Below are positions 23,498 through 35,362 of a stretch of DNA of 64,000 nt, piece by piece. The position numbers were made by a program, and so were the translations under genes. The notes beneath the pieces are model-generated. The model was not told the origin of the DNA. It saw only the letters and a program-made list of their open reading frames with translations, and ran no database searches. Each line of letters opens with the position of its first letter. The first letter of the stretch is position 1. The DNA is from Corynespora cassiicola (taxonomy: Eukaryota; Ascomycota; Dothideomycetes; Pleosporales; Corynesporascaceae). The stretch lies in contig JAEUWY010000004.1 in the NCBI GenBank assembly GCA_022059125.1, forward strand, positions 3,782,001 to 3,846,000. Reading direction: 5' to 3'.

Positions 23498-24027
23498 ATG
23501 CTCTCCATCGAAATCCCCGATCAATACGGGTACGTCCCTCCTCTCCTCCCTCCCCCCCCCCCACCCCCTCAACTAACCCGCCTTCTCTCCACAGCTACGT
23601 CCTCCTCGCCGCCGTCAGCACCTTCGTCGTGGGCAGTTTCCTCGGCGGCCGCGTAGGCAGCTTCCGCGCCGCAGCCAAGATCCCCTACCCCTACGAATAC
23701 GCCTCGTACGAGCAGGTCCGCACCGCGTCGCCCGCGGCCGCAAAGGCAATGGACAACTTCAACCGCGCCCAGCGCGCCCACCAAAACTTCAACGAGAACC
23801 ACGTCTCCGCCCTCGGCGCCATGCTCATCGCCGGCCTCAAGTACCCGACCCTGGCCGCCTATGCTGGGTTCGGGTGGAGCGTGAATAGGGTGATTTATGG
23901 GTTGGGATATACGAATGGGGCCGAGGGCGGGAAGGGGAGGTATTATGGCGCGCTGTGGATGGTGTGTCATTATGTCATGGTCGGAGCCGCGGGCAAGGCG
24001 GCGTGGGAGTTTGTTAAGTCGGCGTAA
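23498..24027 (+). CDS. Microsomal glutathione S-transferase 3-like MAPEG protein
   Basis: Exon 1 is 23498-23529 and exon 2 is 23595-24027. The 65-nt intron (GTACGT...CCACAG) preserves phase and gives 154 residues, the usual MAPEG length. Four membrane segments can be traced (about 12-32, 75-95, 97-115 and 125-150). The family's polar motif appears as FNRAQRAHQNFNEN. This is the MGST3/FLAP-type signature where the first helix's cytosolic loop binds glutathione. The enzyme is an ER or outer-mitochondrial trimer with glutathione transferase or peroxidase activity toward lipid hydroperoxides. The short first exon encodes only MLSIEIPDQYG, so an unspliced reading would lack the true start. Confidence 0.92.
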
Positions 24028-25273
24028 GGTGGTGGTGGTGGTGGTCGATTTGTAGGGATTCTATGGAGGATGTTGGGGCGGTTCAGAGTATTCTGATAGA
24101 TGCACTTTTCTCCCTTCTCTTACTGCTGAATTCGAGATGCTAGGTGCGTACGGAGAGCACCATGTCTGGCGTACACAGAGGCCGCGAGCGATGACATCAC
24201 CCTTTGAAATCGTATGAGCTTTTGTGTATGCTGGACTGGAGGCTTTGTGCAGCAGAATCAAACGAAAGCGTTTTTACTGTTCCAGTCTTTTTGCTTCTCA
24301 GGGCATCACATTAAGAGTCCCGTGTTGAGTGTCTTTCATGGCTGAATGTCCGTCTTGAATGGTGATTATCTTCCCATCTTGTCGCCAATGCTCTTCCTGC
24401 AGTTGAAGACGTGCTCATGGTTACTTCCCGAGTATTCGCTTTGTCCCTTCAGATTGTCGTTGTTTCTTTACAAATTTATATCCCCACAGACACAATGAGT
24501 AGCCAGTCAATACATGGTCTTGTGGCTGGAAACGAGCTGGTGGGGCTCATTTTGAGGAATTTGTGTACTGGAGCTCTCATTGTTCGTATTAGCTACCTCG
24601 AAGTAATTTGTTGTTGAAAAGTGAGCCTGCATTCGAATCGAGGTCAGCGTCAGTCGGATCTGTCGTCGTTTTGGTTCCCTGGATTTGTCAGGTCCATAGG
24701 GGAGGCGTAGTGGAGTATAACGAAAGCTAGAATACACAAAGTTCATTCTGGATCATCTTTAAGAACATAGTGGGTTCAATGGATACCTAGGTAAGTAGCA
24801 CGAATAAGTGAGCAACCGCCCGCGTTGGCCATATGACGAGCTATTGTGCAATGCAGGGACTGGGCAATGTACACCTCTGAGAGACTTATCATCCAATGGC
24901 TCTACAAGTGGCACTAGGTAAGAACTAAATTTCGGCTGTGCGCCATGGACTGGCCACTCTCAGTCGTTGGCATCAAGAATCTCATTTCCCGTTCCTACTG
25001 TGCCTCCTTGGCATCCACCAGCCAGCAAACGCACCATCAAATCAGTCCCCGATATAGCCAGTAAGCGGGTTCAAAGTTTCGCCTGGGCAGCATCCTGCTC
25101 GTGGAATAAATTCGGCACCGTACAACCTATGATTGGATCCTGTGCCACATCCCTTCATACAAAACTTTACTCGTGCGCTCTTAAATCCCCAAGCTTCGCC
25201 ACGGGCTTCTTGGACCGTGAGAACTTATATTTGTCTCTCCTTGTCTTCCCACCGAAACAAGTCGCAAGACACC
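24028..25273. other. AT-richer intergenic region, 1.2 kb
   Basis: It starts with a (GGT)n run at about 24030-24043. The rest is moderately AT-rich with scattered short frames. No gene or RNA is recognised. Confidence 0.5.
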
Positions 25274-26375
25274 ATGGCCTTGTTGGTACTTTTTCTGGCA
25301 CTCCTGCACTTGAAAAGTGTCTTTGCTGCAGTAGCTGTCATCACCGCTGCGCCGAAGCTCGAGGCGAGGGCCGATATAGTAGTGGGATATCGACTGACTA
25401 GCTCTGAAAGTGGGGGTGAATCCTGTTAGTGCAATACTAAATCATCAAATTCATGTGTACTGACCCAGCCGAGGGCAGGATTGGGCGTACAATGCGGAGG
25501 TACTTACCGTCCAGACGGCAGGATCTGCGTTGGGTTTCTGCCCTATTGAGGACGGAAAGCCAATGCCTGAATGTCGAGTCAAAACTTTATGCAAGGATAA
25601 CACGCTGTACTGGTCTGGAGGATGGATGGCCTGGTAAGGATGTTATACCATGCACGAAAGAATAAGCCCTAATGGGATGACATGTAGTCCTTCGCCAAAA
25701 ACTTGCGCTTCCGACTTCCTCTTACCTTCTTATGGGGCGAAAGAAACTTCTGTCTTTTACTCTTGTCGGACAGAACCGAATTACACCTACTATGCGCGCA
25801 CGGAGGGGGTGCCCGTGTCCACAGCAGCAACACCTTCCACAAACCCTGGACATACAAATACATTAAATCCAGGATTCACATGGCCCTCCCATACTCCTAT
25901 AAACACATTGAATCTAACACCCGGAGGAGTATACATAAGTAGTGCACCTGCATCCAGTGGAGGGGCGTCTGCATCAACTGAAGATAAGCCAGTCGCCGCC
26001 CTTCCTACCAACCCTTCACTTTCGCAGGAAAACCCAGGATCCAAAAAGGGAGGCAATTCCAACACCAAAGTCATCGTTGGAGGTGTAGTGGGCGGACTCG
26101 CGGTAGTAGGAGCCACTGTGTTTGCCACCGTCTTCCTCTTACGGCGCCAACGCCGCAACAACGGTCCCCAGAGCGGTGGCATCGACACTGACCCACCGTC
26201 TGAGCTTTATTATGACGCAAACGATACAAAATACAATTATGCCCATACTAATTCTTGGATTGGCCCGCCGGCCGAAGTTCACGGAGATCCGATGCCACCG
26301 CAAGAGCTGCCGGGACATGCAGTCGTAGCACAGCCGGAGAAGGGAGCAAAGGAATTGAGTGCTGGGGGGCAGTAA
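25274..26375 (+). CDS. Secretory single-pass membrane protein with Cys-rich ectodomain
   Basis: Exon 1 starts at ATG 25274 and encodes a signal peptide (MALLVLFLALLHLKSVFA). Exon 2 (about 25479-25633) encodes DWAYNAEVLTVQTAGSALGF and continues with CPIEDGKPMPEC and YWSGGWMA. Exon 3 (25688-26375) continues with PSPKTCASDFLLPSYG. At least six cysteines lie in the ectodomain. Next come a Ser/Thr/Pro-rich stalk with NxT/S sites, one membrane helix (VIVGGVVGGLAVVGATVFAT), an RRQRR stop-transfer and a ~70-residue cytosolic tail. This architecture is common in fungal surface sensors and wall-associated proteins. I know no specific function. The first splice junction is unresolved: exon 1 ends in phase 1 near 25417-25422, but the obvious CAG at 25476-25478 needs phase 0. 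A GAG at 25473 would fit. Confidence 0.72.
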
Positions 26376-27766
26376 GAAAGCTCTGGTGGAATTCGTCCAA
26401 ATAGTAGTAATGTGGTTCCAGAATGCCCAACTAGGTGGCCTGCTTGAATTAAAGATCCGTATGTCAAAAGATTAATAGTAATGGTGTCAAACGAGAACTC
26501 GCAATTCTTGTAGAGAGAATATTTGGACTACGTGCAATAAACGAGTGGAAAAACATGAATGAGAAGATCCAGTGCTCTTATTTTTCCACTATTGGAATGG
26601 CAGATATATTCTTTGACATAGAAATACCTTCTCCATGTTTTCTGTGTCACAGCTCTGGGTTGATCTACTTAACATCACATTCACGCCTCGCTCTGATCGA
26701 AGAACTTAATCTTCTATCACCGGAATTAATAAACGAACTAGATCAAATTATTCGATGCTGCAGATTGATTGGCTCCTCGGCTGGCTCGTTGGTGAGTGGA
26801 TCATATAAATCTAATCAAGTCTATTTTACCTTCTCTTAGAACCCAAAACCCAGCAAACACAATAACCTAACAAAAAAGACTCAGAAAATCTTTCACCTGT
26901 GTACTAACTAGTCACACTACCGCCGCCAACGGCCCAGCATAGCTACCATTGCCCTTTGCCAGCAACAGTTGCTGTCATTCACTATTACTCGCTTTCCCTC
27001 ACGCGCTCCAAAATTGCCCTATAAATAATCCAAAAACGGGCAAATAATCACAACATCACCACCCTCCCTTAGGGAGAGGCGCTATGACACCTGTGAAGGG
27101 GGCTCCTTGGTCTAGCGGGTTTCAGCCAGTGCATGGAGGGGCGGGCCGGCCGGACGCCCCAGCGAAGGCCAACTGAGATCGGAGGAGCTCAGGGTGGGGT
27201 GGTAGTGTTGTGGTTTTTTTTTTTTGCCCGGGGTTCGAGTATGAATAAGATGGGATGGCCTTTTTTTTAAGAGATGGGTGTGGATGGGAGTGCCTGTAGG
27301 TGAAAGCGTGGGTAAGCGATTGAACACACTATGCAATCCATCCAATACTGATTTTTCTCTAACAATTACTATCAATGCTTAAATGTTTAAGGGCTCATCT
27401 CAGAAGTATATGCACTTTATTGTATAGCTCCTATTGAATGACCTACAATGCTGGATACCAACACTGCTCGCATATCAGGCCTTTCAGCAAAGTGGAGTGC
27501 TTCAATACATGATTTCGATCAACTACAGACTGACATCAGTTCTTCTCCGAGTGTTAACAGACCTTTATTGACCAACTTTCAATAGTACCGGATGTGACGC
27601 TTGCAATAAACCTTCAGAAATTCCAGGTCACCACCACATGCTGAATCTGACCATGTCGATAAAATATATCGGAACCCAGCCAACTTCATAGGCTACTACA
27701 TGCGAACGTTTTTATACCAGTAAACAGTCTAAAAATACAGCAACACTCCAATTCTTACACATATTC
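26376..27766. other. AT-rich gene-free region, 1.4 kb
   Basis: Mostly AT-rich (26450-27060 and 27360-27766), broken by a GC-rich patch at 27100-27300. That patch carries a 12-T run at 27214-27225 and a T-loop-like GGTTCGAGT at 27230. I could not fold a tRNA around it. No gene supported. Confidence 0.5.
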
Positions 27767-30640
27767 CTACCCAAACTCCCTCATTCTATCCAGTACTTCC
27801 TTCTGCCTCTGACTCCCCATCCTCTCAAACCCATCCACGCTCATCACAAACGTCCCCCTCCCCCCCGTCAACGCCCTCAGATGGTTCAAATAACCCACCA
27901 TCTCCTTAAGCGGCACCCTCGCCGTAATCTGACGCTGCGCATCCGCCGCAGCCCTCACATCCCCTGTCCCCGACGTGAACGGATCGGGCGGCGTGTATAT
28001 CGTATCCGGATCGACGCGCAGCTCGCCCTCCTCCGCCGCCGAGGCAGCAGCCGACGAGTCCAGGGATAGGACCTGGCCTCCGCGGACGGACGAGAGGTCT
28101 TGCACCACGGCGCCAAGACTGGACTCGTTGACGAAGACGGTGGCGCGCATGACGGGCTCCATCAATATGCCTGGCTGGGCGTCGCAGGAGGTGCGCAGGG
28201 AATGCGATACGGCTGCACGCGTAGCCATGGATAGCGCTGTGGGTGAGGTTTCGGGGAACACGTGCGCGGCGGTATCGAGCTTGATGTTGACGGCTGTGTT
28301 TGCGATGGGGAAGCCGTTGTAGGGGGAGCGAGCGAGGGCGGCGATGGCACCGGAGTGGATGGCATTAAGGATGGCGGGAAGGGAGAGATGCGGTGGGATG
28401 AAGTTCTTGTGGGCTTTGGAGTCATGGCGGGAGAGATTGGGGTGGGAGATTTGAATGGTGTTTCTGTCGTCGGTTTTATAGGTTGTAATGAAGGGGTCGT
28501 CTTGAGGGTCGTTCTCGTCGGTGCTGAAATCTTCCTCCAAGGGCGTGACTGAGGCAATTATCCCGGCCTTTGCAGGTTTTCCGGCGATGGGCTTGTCAAG
28601 AATGTGGGTGTAAGGCTCGGTCGAAGCGTTAAGGGTCTCGCGATAGCCGATTTCGATCTTGCCGATTCGAGCTTTGGCTTTGAGATCGTTGAGGAGGCGA
28701 TCGCGAGCAATTTCGAGGTGCAAGTCTCCCATGCCAGCAAGGTGCGTCTGACCAGATTCTTCGTCCACGGAAAGATTGAGACTGGGATCCTCTCGCAGGA
28801 GTATGGCCAAGCTTTCTTGGACGTGTTTCTGTTCTGAAAGGCTCTGTGGTTCAATGCTAGTAAAAAATACGGGAGGTGGAACCTGGATTGGTCGCAGCTG
28901 CAAAGAATCCAGGCCACCTGGTGGATGGCCCTTAGCTTGCATGCCGCGGTATACCACGAGCGTATCGCCAGTTCTGGCTTGTTTGAGCCCTGTGATGACA
29001 CCAATTTGACCGGCTTGGATTGAGTCGACTTCCACGGCATCATTGGCGTACATTTTCAACAAGCGGGGAGCTCGTTCTGCAGAGCGAAGGTTGGTGTTGT
29101 ACAGCACGCTTCCGCGATCGAGGGAGCCAGAATACACGCGGACATATACAAGAACGCCCCTTTTGGGATCGTTTGCAACTTTGAAAGCAAGTGCACAGCC
29201 AGTCAGGTTCTTTACCTCTGTTACGTTCAGGCTTTTGTTCTCTTTCTTTTTAGACGTAGGCTTTTTCGAAGCAGTGGTTGGAGCACTGGTGAGTAGCTGC
29301 GCAAGAGTTCCAGCGTGGTTCTCAAGGCTTATCTCTGGGTCTGGACGCTCCAAGGGCGATGGAAGTAGGTCGACTACGGCATCTAAAAGCGGTTGGACGC
29401 CGACATTGCGGAAGCTGGCGCCTGCAAATATGGGAATAATGACTTGTGGTGCTTGGAGGACAACGCGTCGGAGGGACTGCATGATCTGGAGGCCAGGGAT
29501 GGCGAGATGATCTTCGTCGTGTTCGAGAAATAGCTCGACCATGGCGTCGTCGTGCTCACTGAGGAGCTCTACAAGAGCAATGCGAGCCTTTTTGATCTCA
29601 TCCGCAAACGCCTTATTTGTGGATTCCAACTCTTTGAGACCAAAGGCTTGGATCTGGCTACCATCGGAAGCACCTTGCCACAGCATGCCTCGAAGATGCA
29701 CCGCATCACCGACTCCAACAAAGTCCCCATTGCCGTCTTTCCACCAAGGAATCTGGCATACAGCAGGGTGTCCGTGGAGCCTAGCACCAATCTCCTTTAC
29801 AGTCCGTGCGAAAGCTGCCCCGACACGGTCAAGCTTATTCACGAAGATGATCCTCGGAATATGATAAAGGCCTGCTTGGGTCCAAACCTTTTCGGTTTGA
29901 GCTTCGACGCCAGCAACGCCATCCAAGATGCATACCGCACCGTCTAAGACACGGAGAGAGCGTAAAACTTCAAAAGTAAAGTCTGCGTGGCCCGGGGTAT
30001 CGATCAGATTGATGTTGTGAGAGACTGAAGAGCGAGGAATCAGATCAAATGATGGAGGAAGAGACGGAGTTGGCTGAGACGGGATTTCGGGCGGCCAATG
30101 GAATGTGATTGCAGCAGATTGAATGGTGATTCCTCTGGCGCGCTCTGCGGGTAGAAAGTCGGTGACTGTGGATCCCTCGTCGACGTCTATGCAGTGTTAT
30201 TATGAGCTCTCGTGATTTGAGGTGATTGTTGGCAGGCAAAACACTGTGATGGACGGCATTTGATTGATAAAGAGCTGACAAGAGATAAAACCCCGATAAA
30301 TAAAAGAGGTCTTGTCGTACAGATATCGCAGGTTGGAGCACCTAGGTAATTCGTAGACGAAACAGCGTATGAGAAGACGTACCTCCAATTCTTCGCGTGT
30401 AGCCGCTATAGTAGAGCATGCGCTCTGTTGTAGTAGTTTTTCCCTGAATCTGTCAGCAAGCATTCCTCCTCAATGGAATTGGTCACCCACAGCATCAATG
30501 TGAGCTATAATACCAATGTTGCGTGTGATGTTGGATAGCTGTTCTGGCTGGCCCATCGCCACGGTGGACAGCAGCCGCCGAGGAGCCTTCACATTATGGC
30601 GAACGACTCGGCGGGCACACCAGACCCATCCGACCCACAT
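27767..30640 (-). CDS. MEF2: Mitochondrial elongation factor G2 / ribosome-releasing factor 2
   Basis: Three exons (30640-30491, 30443-30383, 30186-27767), introns 47 and 196 nt, give 876 residues. Exon 1 supplies a basic, aromatic presequence ([11 protein letters not shown], then [10 protein letters not shown]), fitting a mitochondrial transit peptide, and ends in IGIIAHIDA. The G1 loop is split by the first intron and completed by GKTTTTER. The [12 protein letters not shown] and NKLD motifs follow, then EF-G domains II-V (the last around [13 protein letters not shown]). Family knowledge: EF-G2mt works with ribosome recycling factor to split mitochondrial 55S-type ribosomes, and does not drive translocation. 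A later in-frame ATG at 30556 exists, but it would remove the presequence. It is head to head with VPS5. Confidence 0.93.
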
Positions 30641-30853
30641 TCCAACGGTTTAATCGAAGCAGACGCGATGAAGGGGGTGCAGGAGCGTCAACACGTGACG
30701 GCGGAGGATGACGATGTTTTCGCGCCTTCCCCGATGGCGGCAAGCGAGCCAAGACCGAGGCCGTGGGCATGGCCAGGCGACGACACCCAACATCAACAGC
30801 TCCCAACTTGCTCCACTCGCTCTTCAATTGCTGTTCAAGCTGTTTCCGTCGCC
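30641..30853. promoter_or_regulatory. Short shared spacer between MEF2 and VPS5 starts
   Basis: Only 213 bases separate the preferred ATGs of two divergent genes, so their promoters must overlap or lie within transcribed leaders. No specific element is identified. Inference from spacing only. Confidence 0.5.
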
Positions 30854-32829
30854 ATGGACTACTCGGCCCACGACCCAGATCACCCTGGAGGCAGCGACCC
30901 GTGGGCATCGTCGCCGCAGCACAATAGGACCACGTTCGCGCAACCACCCACCAGCGACATCCCCTCATCTCCGCTCCCTCCGCAAGCCTCGCCCTACGGC
31001 CAGGGCCCCGACCATTTCGGCTACCTGGGCGACCAAGGTCAGCAGCAGCAGCGCCCGGCATCTGCTTCGGAAAATGGCGACCCCCACCAGCCGCCCTTCA
31101 CGCCCGGCGATGGTCCGCAAGCCCCCCATCAGCAAGCTCCGCCGCATCAAGGACAGGAGCAGCAGCGGACGGGTCAGCCCCAGCGATACCACGGCAACCG
31201 CCCCCAGCGACAGCAGCCTGCCTACAAGCTCACGGCCAAGGTCACCGCCCTCGAGCGAACCGGCCGGTCCAAGGACCCCATCTTACGCTTTGATGTCTAT
31301 GTATGTGCAAACATTCCTCTACATGTTCGCGCGGCATCGCTTCCATTTACTTGTGGATGAATTGGGGGAAATGGAAGGAGGGAGGCGCATGAGCAGTCGA
31401 CACAAGGCTGCCATCCCCTCCGGCGCATGCCTGACATCACGTCACTGACTACCTTACCAGACAAACCTTCCCAAATTCCGCACCACTCAATTCCGTGACG
31501 TACGGCGCATGCACTCCGAATTCGTCAAGCTCGGCGAGCACCTGATATCCGCCAACCCTGAGACCTTTGTCCCTGCTGTCCCCCCGCCGACTACTTCAGC
31601 TGGCGTTGGCACCGACGAGGACGAGGCCCGCGTCAAGTCTTCGATTCAGAGATGGCTCAACGTGGTATGCAGCAACGACGTCCTCATCCGTGACGAGGAG
31701 ATGGTCTTCTTTATCGAGAGCGATTTTGGTTACAGCCCAGTGGTGCGAAGGAAACAGCCGGCTACGGGCGTCCGCCGCAAAGTCATTAAGCAGTTTGCGC
31801 CTCCTCCAGACGATACTCCCGAGCTTGCCGCGGCACGTCCAATAGTCAAGGCCTTTTATCTGGGCACCATGGAAACGGAACAAAAGGTGGAGAAGGCGGT
31901 CAAGGCCAGGAGAGGTATGTATCCGCCTGTCCCGCCTGGAGATACTGCTAACATATGCAGCTCTCGGGGTTGCCGAGTCCGACCTGGGCGCCAAAGTTGC
32001 GGCAATGAATGTGCAAGAGACCCATCCAGGTCTCAGTCTGGCTTACCGAAAGCTGGGGAAGGTCATCCAGGCCACGGGCGACTTCCATGCTGCTCAGGGT
32101 ACCGCCGAAGCGACTACGCTAGGCGACCCCCTCGCCTACCACAGCAGCGATGCTTTTATAGTCAAGGAAACCCTTACCAACCGCCACATCTTGCTCCGCG
32201 AGCTGCTGCAGGCACAGTCTGCCACCAAGGCCAAATTATCCGCGGCCGATCGGTTGAAGGCAAGCTCCAGCGTCAAGAGGGACAAGGTCGACGAGGCTAT
32301 TGCTGCACTGGACGAGGCCAAGAGCCACGAGACGTACCTTTTGCAAAAATCTCAGCGCGTAACGGCCAACCTGTTGCACGAGCAGAGGAAATGGTTTGAC
32401 CGTACTACGTCAGAGATGAGGTACGCCATCCGGGAATATGTCCTTCGCCAAATAGAGGCAGAGCGTCGGACCCTGGCCACGCTAGAATCAGTCCGGCCCG
32501 ACATCCGAGCCATCGATGGCAGTGGTGGTCTCTCGCGCCTTGGACGAGAGGCACATCCAGCCCAGCGCCGTGCTTCTCTCGCAAGCTCCCAAGGGCCAAA
32601 AGGCGATGCTTGGTCGGGCGTGCCAAGGCGACCTGGCGATGGCCTCAACCGGAGTATAAGTGGCAGCTTCGCCGCGGGAGTGCCAGAAGAGGAAGAGGAA
32701 GAAGAGGCTCCAGCCGGTGGAAGAAAACGTGCATCCAGCAAGGCGGGGAGCCTCAAGGGGATCGAAGAGGACGACGACCGCGTCGATGCAAAGAACGCTG
32801 CAAGCAGACTAGCCACCACGACATTCTAA
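30854..32829 (+). CDS. VPS5: Vps5/SNX1-type retromer sorting nexin (PX-BAR)
   Basis: Exons 30854-31300, 31461-31914 and 31961-32829 join in phase to give 589 residues. The N-terminus (MDYSAHDPDHPGGSDPWASS) is disordered and Gln/Pro-rich. The PX domain begins at YKLTAKVTALERT (about residue 120) and crosses the first intron. It contains the modified RR-x-SEF motif (VRRMHSEFVKLGEHL). The BAR region follows, with long coiled helices (LADRLKASSSV-like and EQRKWFDRTTSEMRYAIREY). The C-terminus is basic and acidic, low complexity. Vps5 pairs with Vps17 to tubulate endosomes for retrograde cargo return to the Golgi. An in-frame ATG at 30596 would add 86 residues but overlaps MEF2 exon 1 on the other strand, so 30854 is preferred. 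Confidence 0.93.
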
Positions 32830-35362
32830 ATGCCCACGGTGGGACTGGGATCAGACTATGCCTGTACAGTGTGGACGAGACGGTAGCGTCACCATCTCCT
32901 TATTCGGGATATCGATAATGATTAACCAGGACGAATGATGTCCCGGGCTTTTCCATAGACTGCATTGGACATGAAACAAGGCGGATCGGTTGGTCTAGCG
33001 CTGCTTTCTGACTACTTCTAATTGCAATGCAAGATACCTTTATGTTTTGTTTCATGACTGCCGTCGCTTTTGTTACAAGTACCTGGCTATGGCCTTGCCT
33101 GGCTACCGACCACAATTCCGGAACTTTCGACGGCGGATATACACCATCCGGTCTTTTAATATCTACCATCTGCAGACCAGAATGGTCCTACTCCACTCAC
33201 CATTTGGAGATCTTCTACCCCCGCCTAACCCAATCGGACGTCCGTCCGTATTCTGTCAGCCTCCGCCTCTAGATATTACCGGCAGTGCATCTGACCTCTC
33301 GACCCTGGATCGCCGCCCCTACCCCAGATTCGACGCAAGGAAGCTGGTAAAGAATATTTCCTTGCGCCATGCGCCGGATGTGGCGGCCATCCAATAATGT
33401 GTCATGGCGAGATACCTAAATAGTGTGTCTCCGGTGGGAATAGATGATTCTATTTGCTGCGATATGTCAAGTTTCAACGTGCGCTTATCATCCGAGGCTG
33501 CCCAACATGGATCGACGACAGGCCACGGTCACGTTCGGTCGCCTGGAATATTTGCGTAGATTATTCCTGGTGGCAATCTGGGTGGGTTCGGGTGCATCAG
33601 TTGGCCCAGGAGTTTTCCCACCGGCCAGGTGAATTGATGTGGGGAGCGCAACGCGGGGTTTTTATATTGCAAGTGGGCTTGGACGAGCACAATTCAGCAA
33701 TCGAGCCTATATGATGGCTTTTATAGCCGCTGAGTGTGGCTCAAGCATATCGTACACGAGGCTCTCGAACCATGGCGCCTGCCTTCTAGGTCTCGTCGGC
33801 TAGACTTGCGATACAGCTTGTTAAGCATTGAGATGAGTTCGGCTGGGCCGGATGCTTATGCGGCACAGTCTCCAGTGGCGCGATCCACGGCACCGCAGCA
33901 GTCAACCTACGAGTTCATGTCTCTGATGGTCGTCTTCACAGTCACTCTGCCATGCAATGCCTTGTCAAGATTGCATATTATTTCACCACCAGCCCATGGC
34001 GATAGACAGGACCACGCGCTCGAGGATCGACCTGCAACCGCCCTTGGTCAGCAAAGAGCCGATCCCCGGAAACTGCACTGCACCTCATTGTCGGTCCGCA
34101 TATCCTACGCGCAAACGCCAAAGGATACGCGGAAACGCTAGACAAGGGTACCAGGACATATGACCGCGGTGAAATACTAGGCGAGCAAAGGAAGAGGAAC
34201 TAAAGGCACAGAGGCAGCTGACACGAAAACGCCCATCATCTCGCCCTGCCACGGATACCAATATCAAGAGGGCCGCTATTATACTGGCTCAGTCTGATAA
34301 TGCTGCCGTGTCGCATTGGACGGAAAAGAGGAACCAGGCGAGCGGTGGTGCTCAGCTCCTTTCAGGCCCCAACATGAAGCGTGATTCCGTGTGACGAGAC
34401 GAGCGCATCAGAGCGGGAGGAACACAGTCAGACCGTATCGCACCGCAGAATCGCGGGATGGATGCAGGACTCGTAATCCATGGATAGGCGACGGCCAAGA
34501 AGGCGCAATTAGCACGAGCGACGCGAAGAAAGGTGCCAACAGTCAAACCAGCGACCACGTTCTGACGTGGTGTTGGGTGCAGGCACAATAACGTTCGCCA
34601 TGCATGCAGAGCACACATGGTCCCACACCCCGGCCGGAAGCTCTAGCCAAGCGAGCCAGCCCTGTGCGGTCCTCCGCGCCGGGTAAAGCTGTCGACGCGC
34701 TCCTGTATTGCATTTGGCCTTCTTGCGAATCAGCTTTGGGCGGGATGGTCTTGCGTTCAGGCATACCATTCCGTTAGTGGAGATGCCGTCCATGAGAGGG
34801 CCACGCCGTAGCCACCAACAGCATGGTATTTGTGGGCGGGGAATGCTTCTCTGGTAGGTGGGAGGGAGGAACAAGGGCACCTGGCATAGCGCATTCCGTA
34901 CCGTGAATTGATGAGAGGAAGCCAGGCGCGAAACCGCCAGCCACCGTCCAAATAGGGCCTGGAGGAATCGATGGCCCGGGAAGCCCTGCAGGCAAGTAGG
35001 GGCCCGGACGAAAGACCAGTCTCTTCTTGCTTTCTTATTTAGACACGGCCCCATGGCTGGCGTGAACCCTCCGAGTTTTGGAGACTCTTGACCATCGCCG
35101 TGCGCGTATCTTGCGCTGCCGCCACCCAATCTTCGAAATCGAACTTCTTCCTTTTTTTTTCTCCACAGACTTTCTTCCCCTCTGCTCGTACCCCACGAGT
35201 TCGCCCATCCCTCCCCAAACACTATTTTCCCACCGTCCATTCCGCTGCTCTCCCGCCTTCGGCCCGTGGCGCCACCACGCCGCCGCAGAGCCCTATACCC
35301 TCCCCCAGACCCTATCCCGCCCTCCCGTCCGCGCCGCACGAACGGCCAACAGTGCATCCACA
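32830..35362. other. Gene-poor interval, 2.5 kb
   Basis: Between VPS5 and the amidase. Frames such as 34509-35363 (-) and 33734-34141 (+) are long only because the sequence is GC-balanced. Their products are Arg/Trp/Ser-rich without domains. The last 250 bases are C-rich, as upstream of other genes here. Confidence 0.45.

Noticed and set aside
27100..27250. tRNA-like pieces (GGTTCGAGT and an upstream GGTCTAGCGG)
   Set aside because: No acceptor, D-arm or anticodon stem pairs could be formed around them, and the spacing is too long.
30594..31061. 155-codon minus-strand frame over the VPS5 5' end
   Set aside because: Ends in a stop out of frame with MEF2 exon 1; the MEF2 presequence is explained by ATG 30640.
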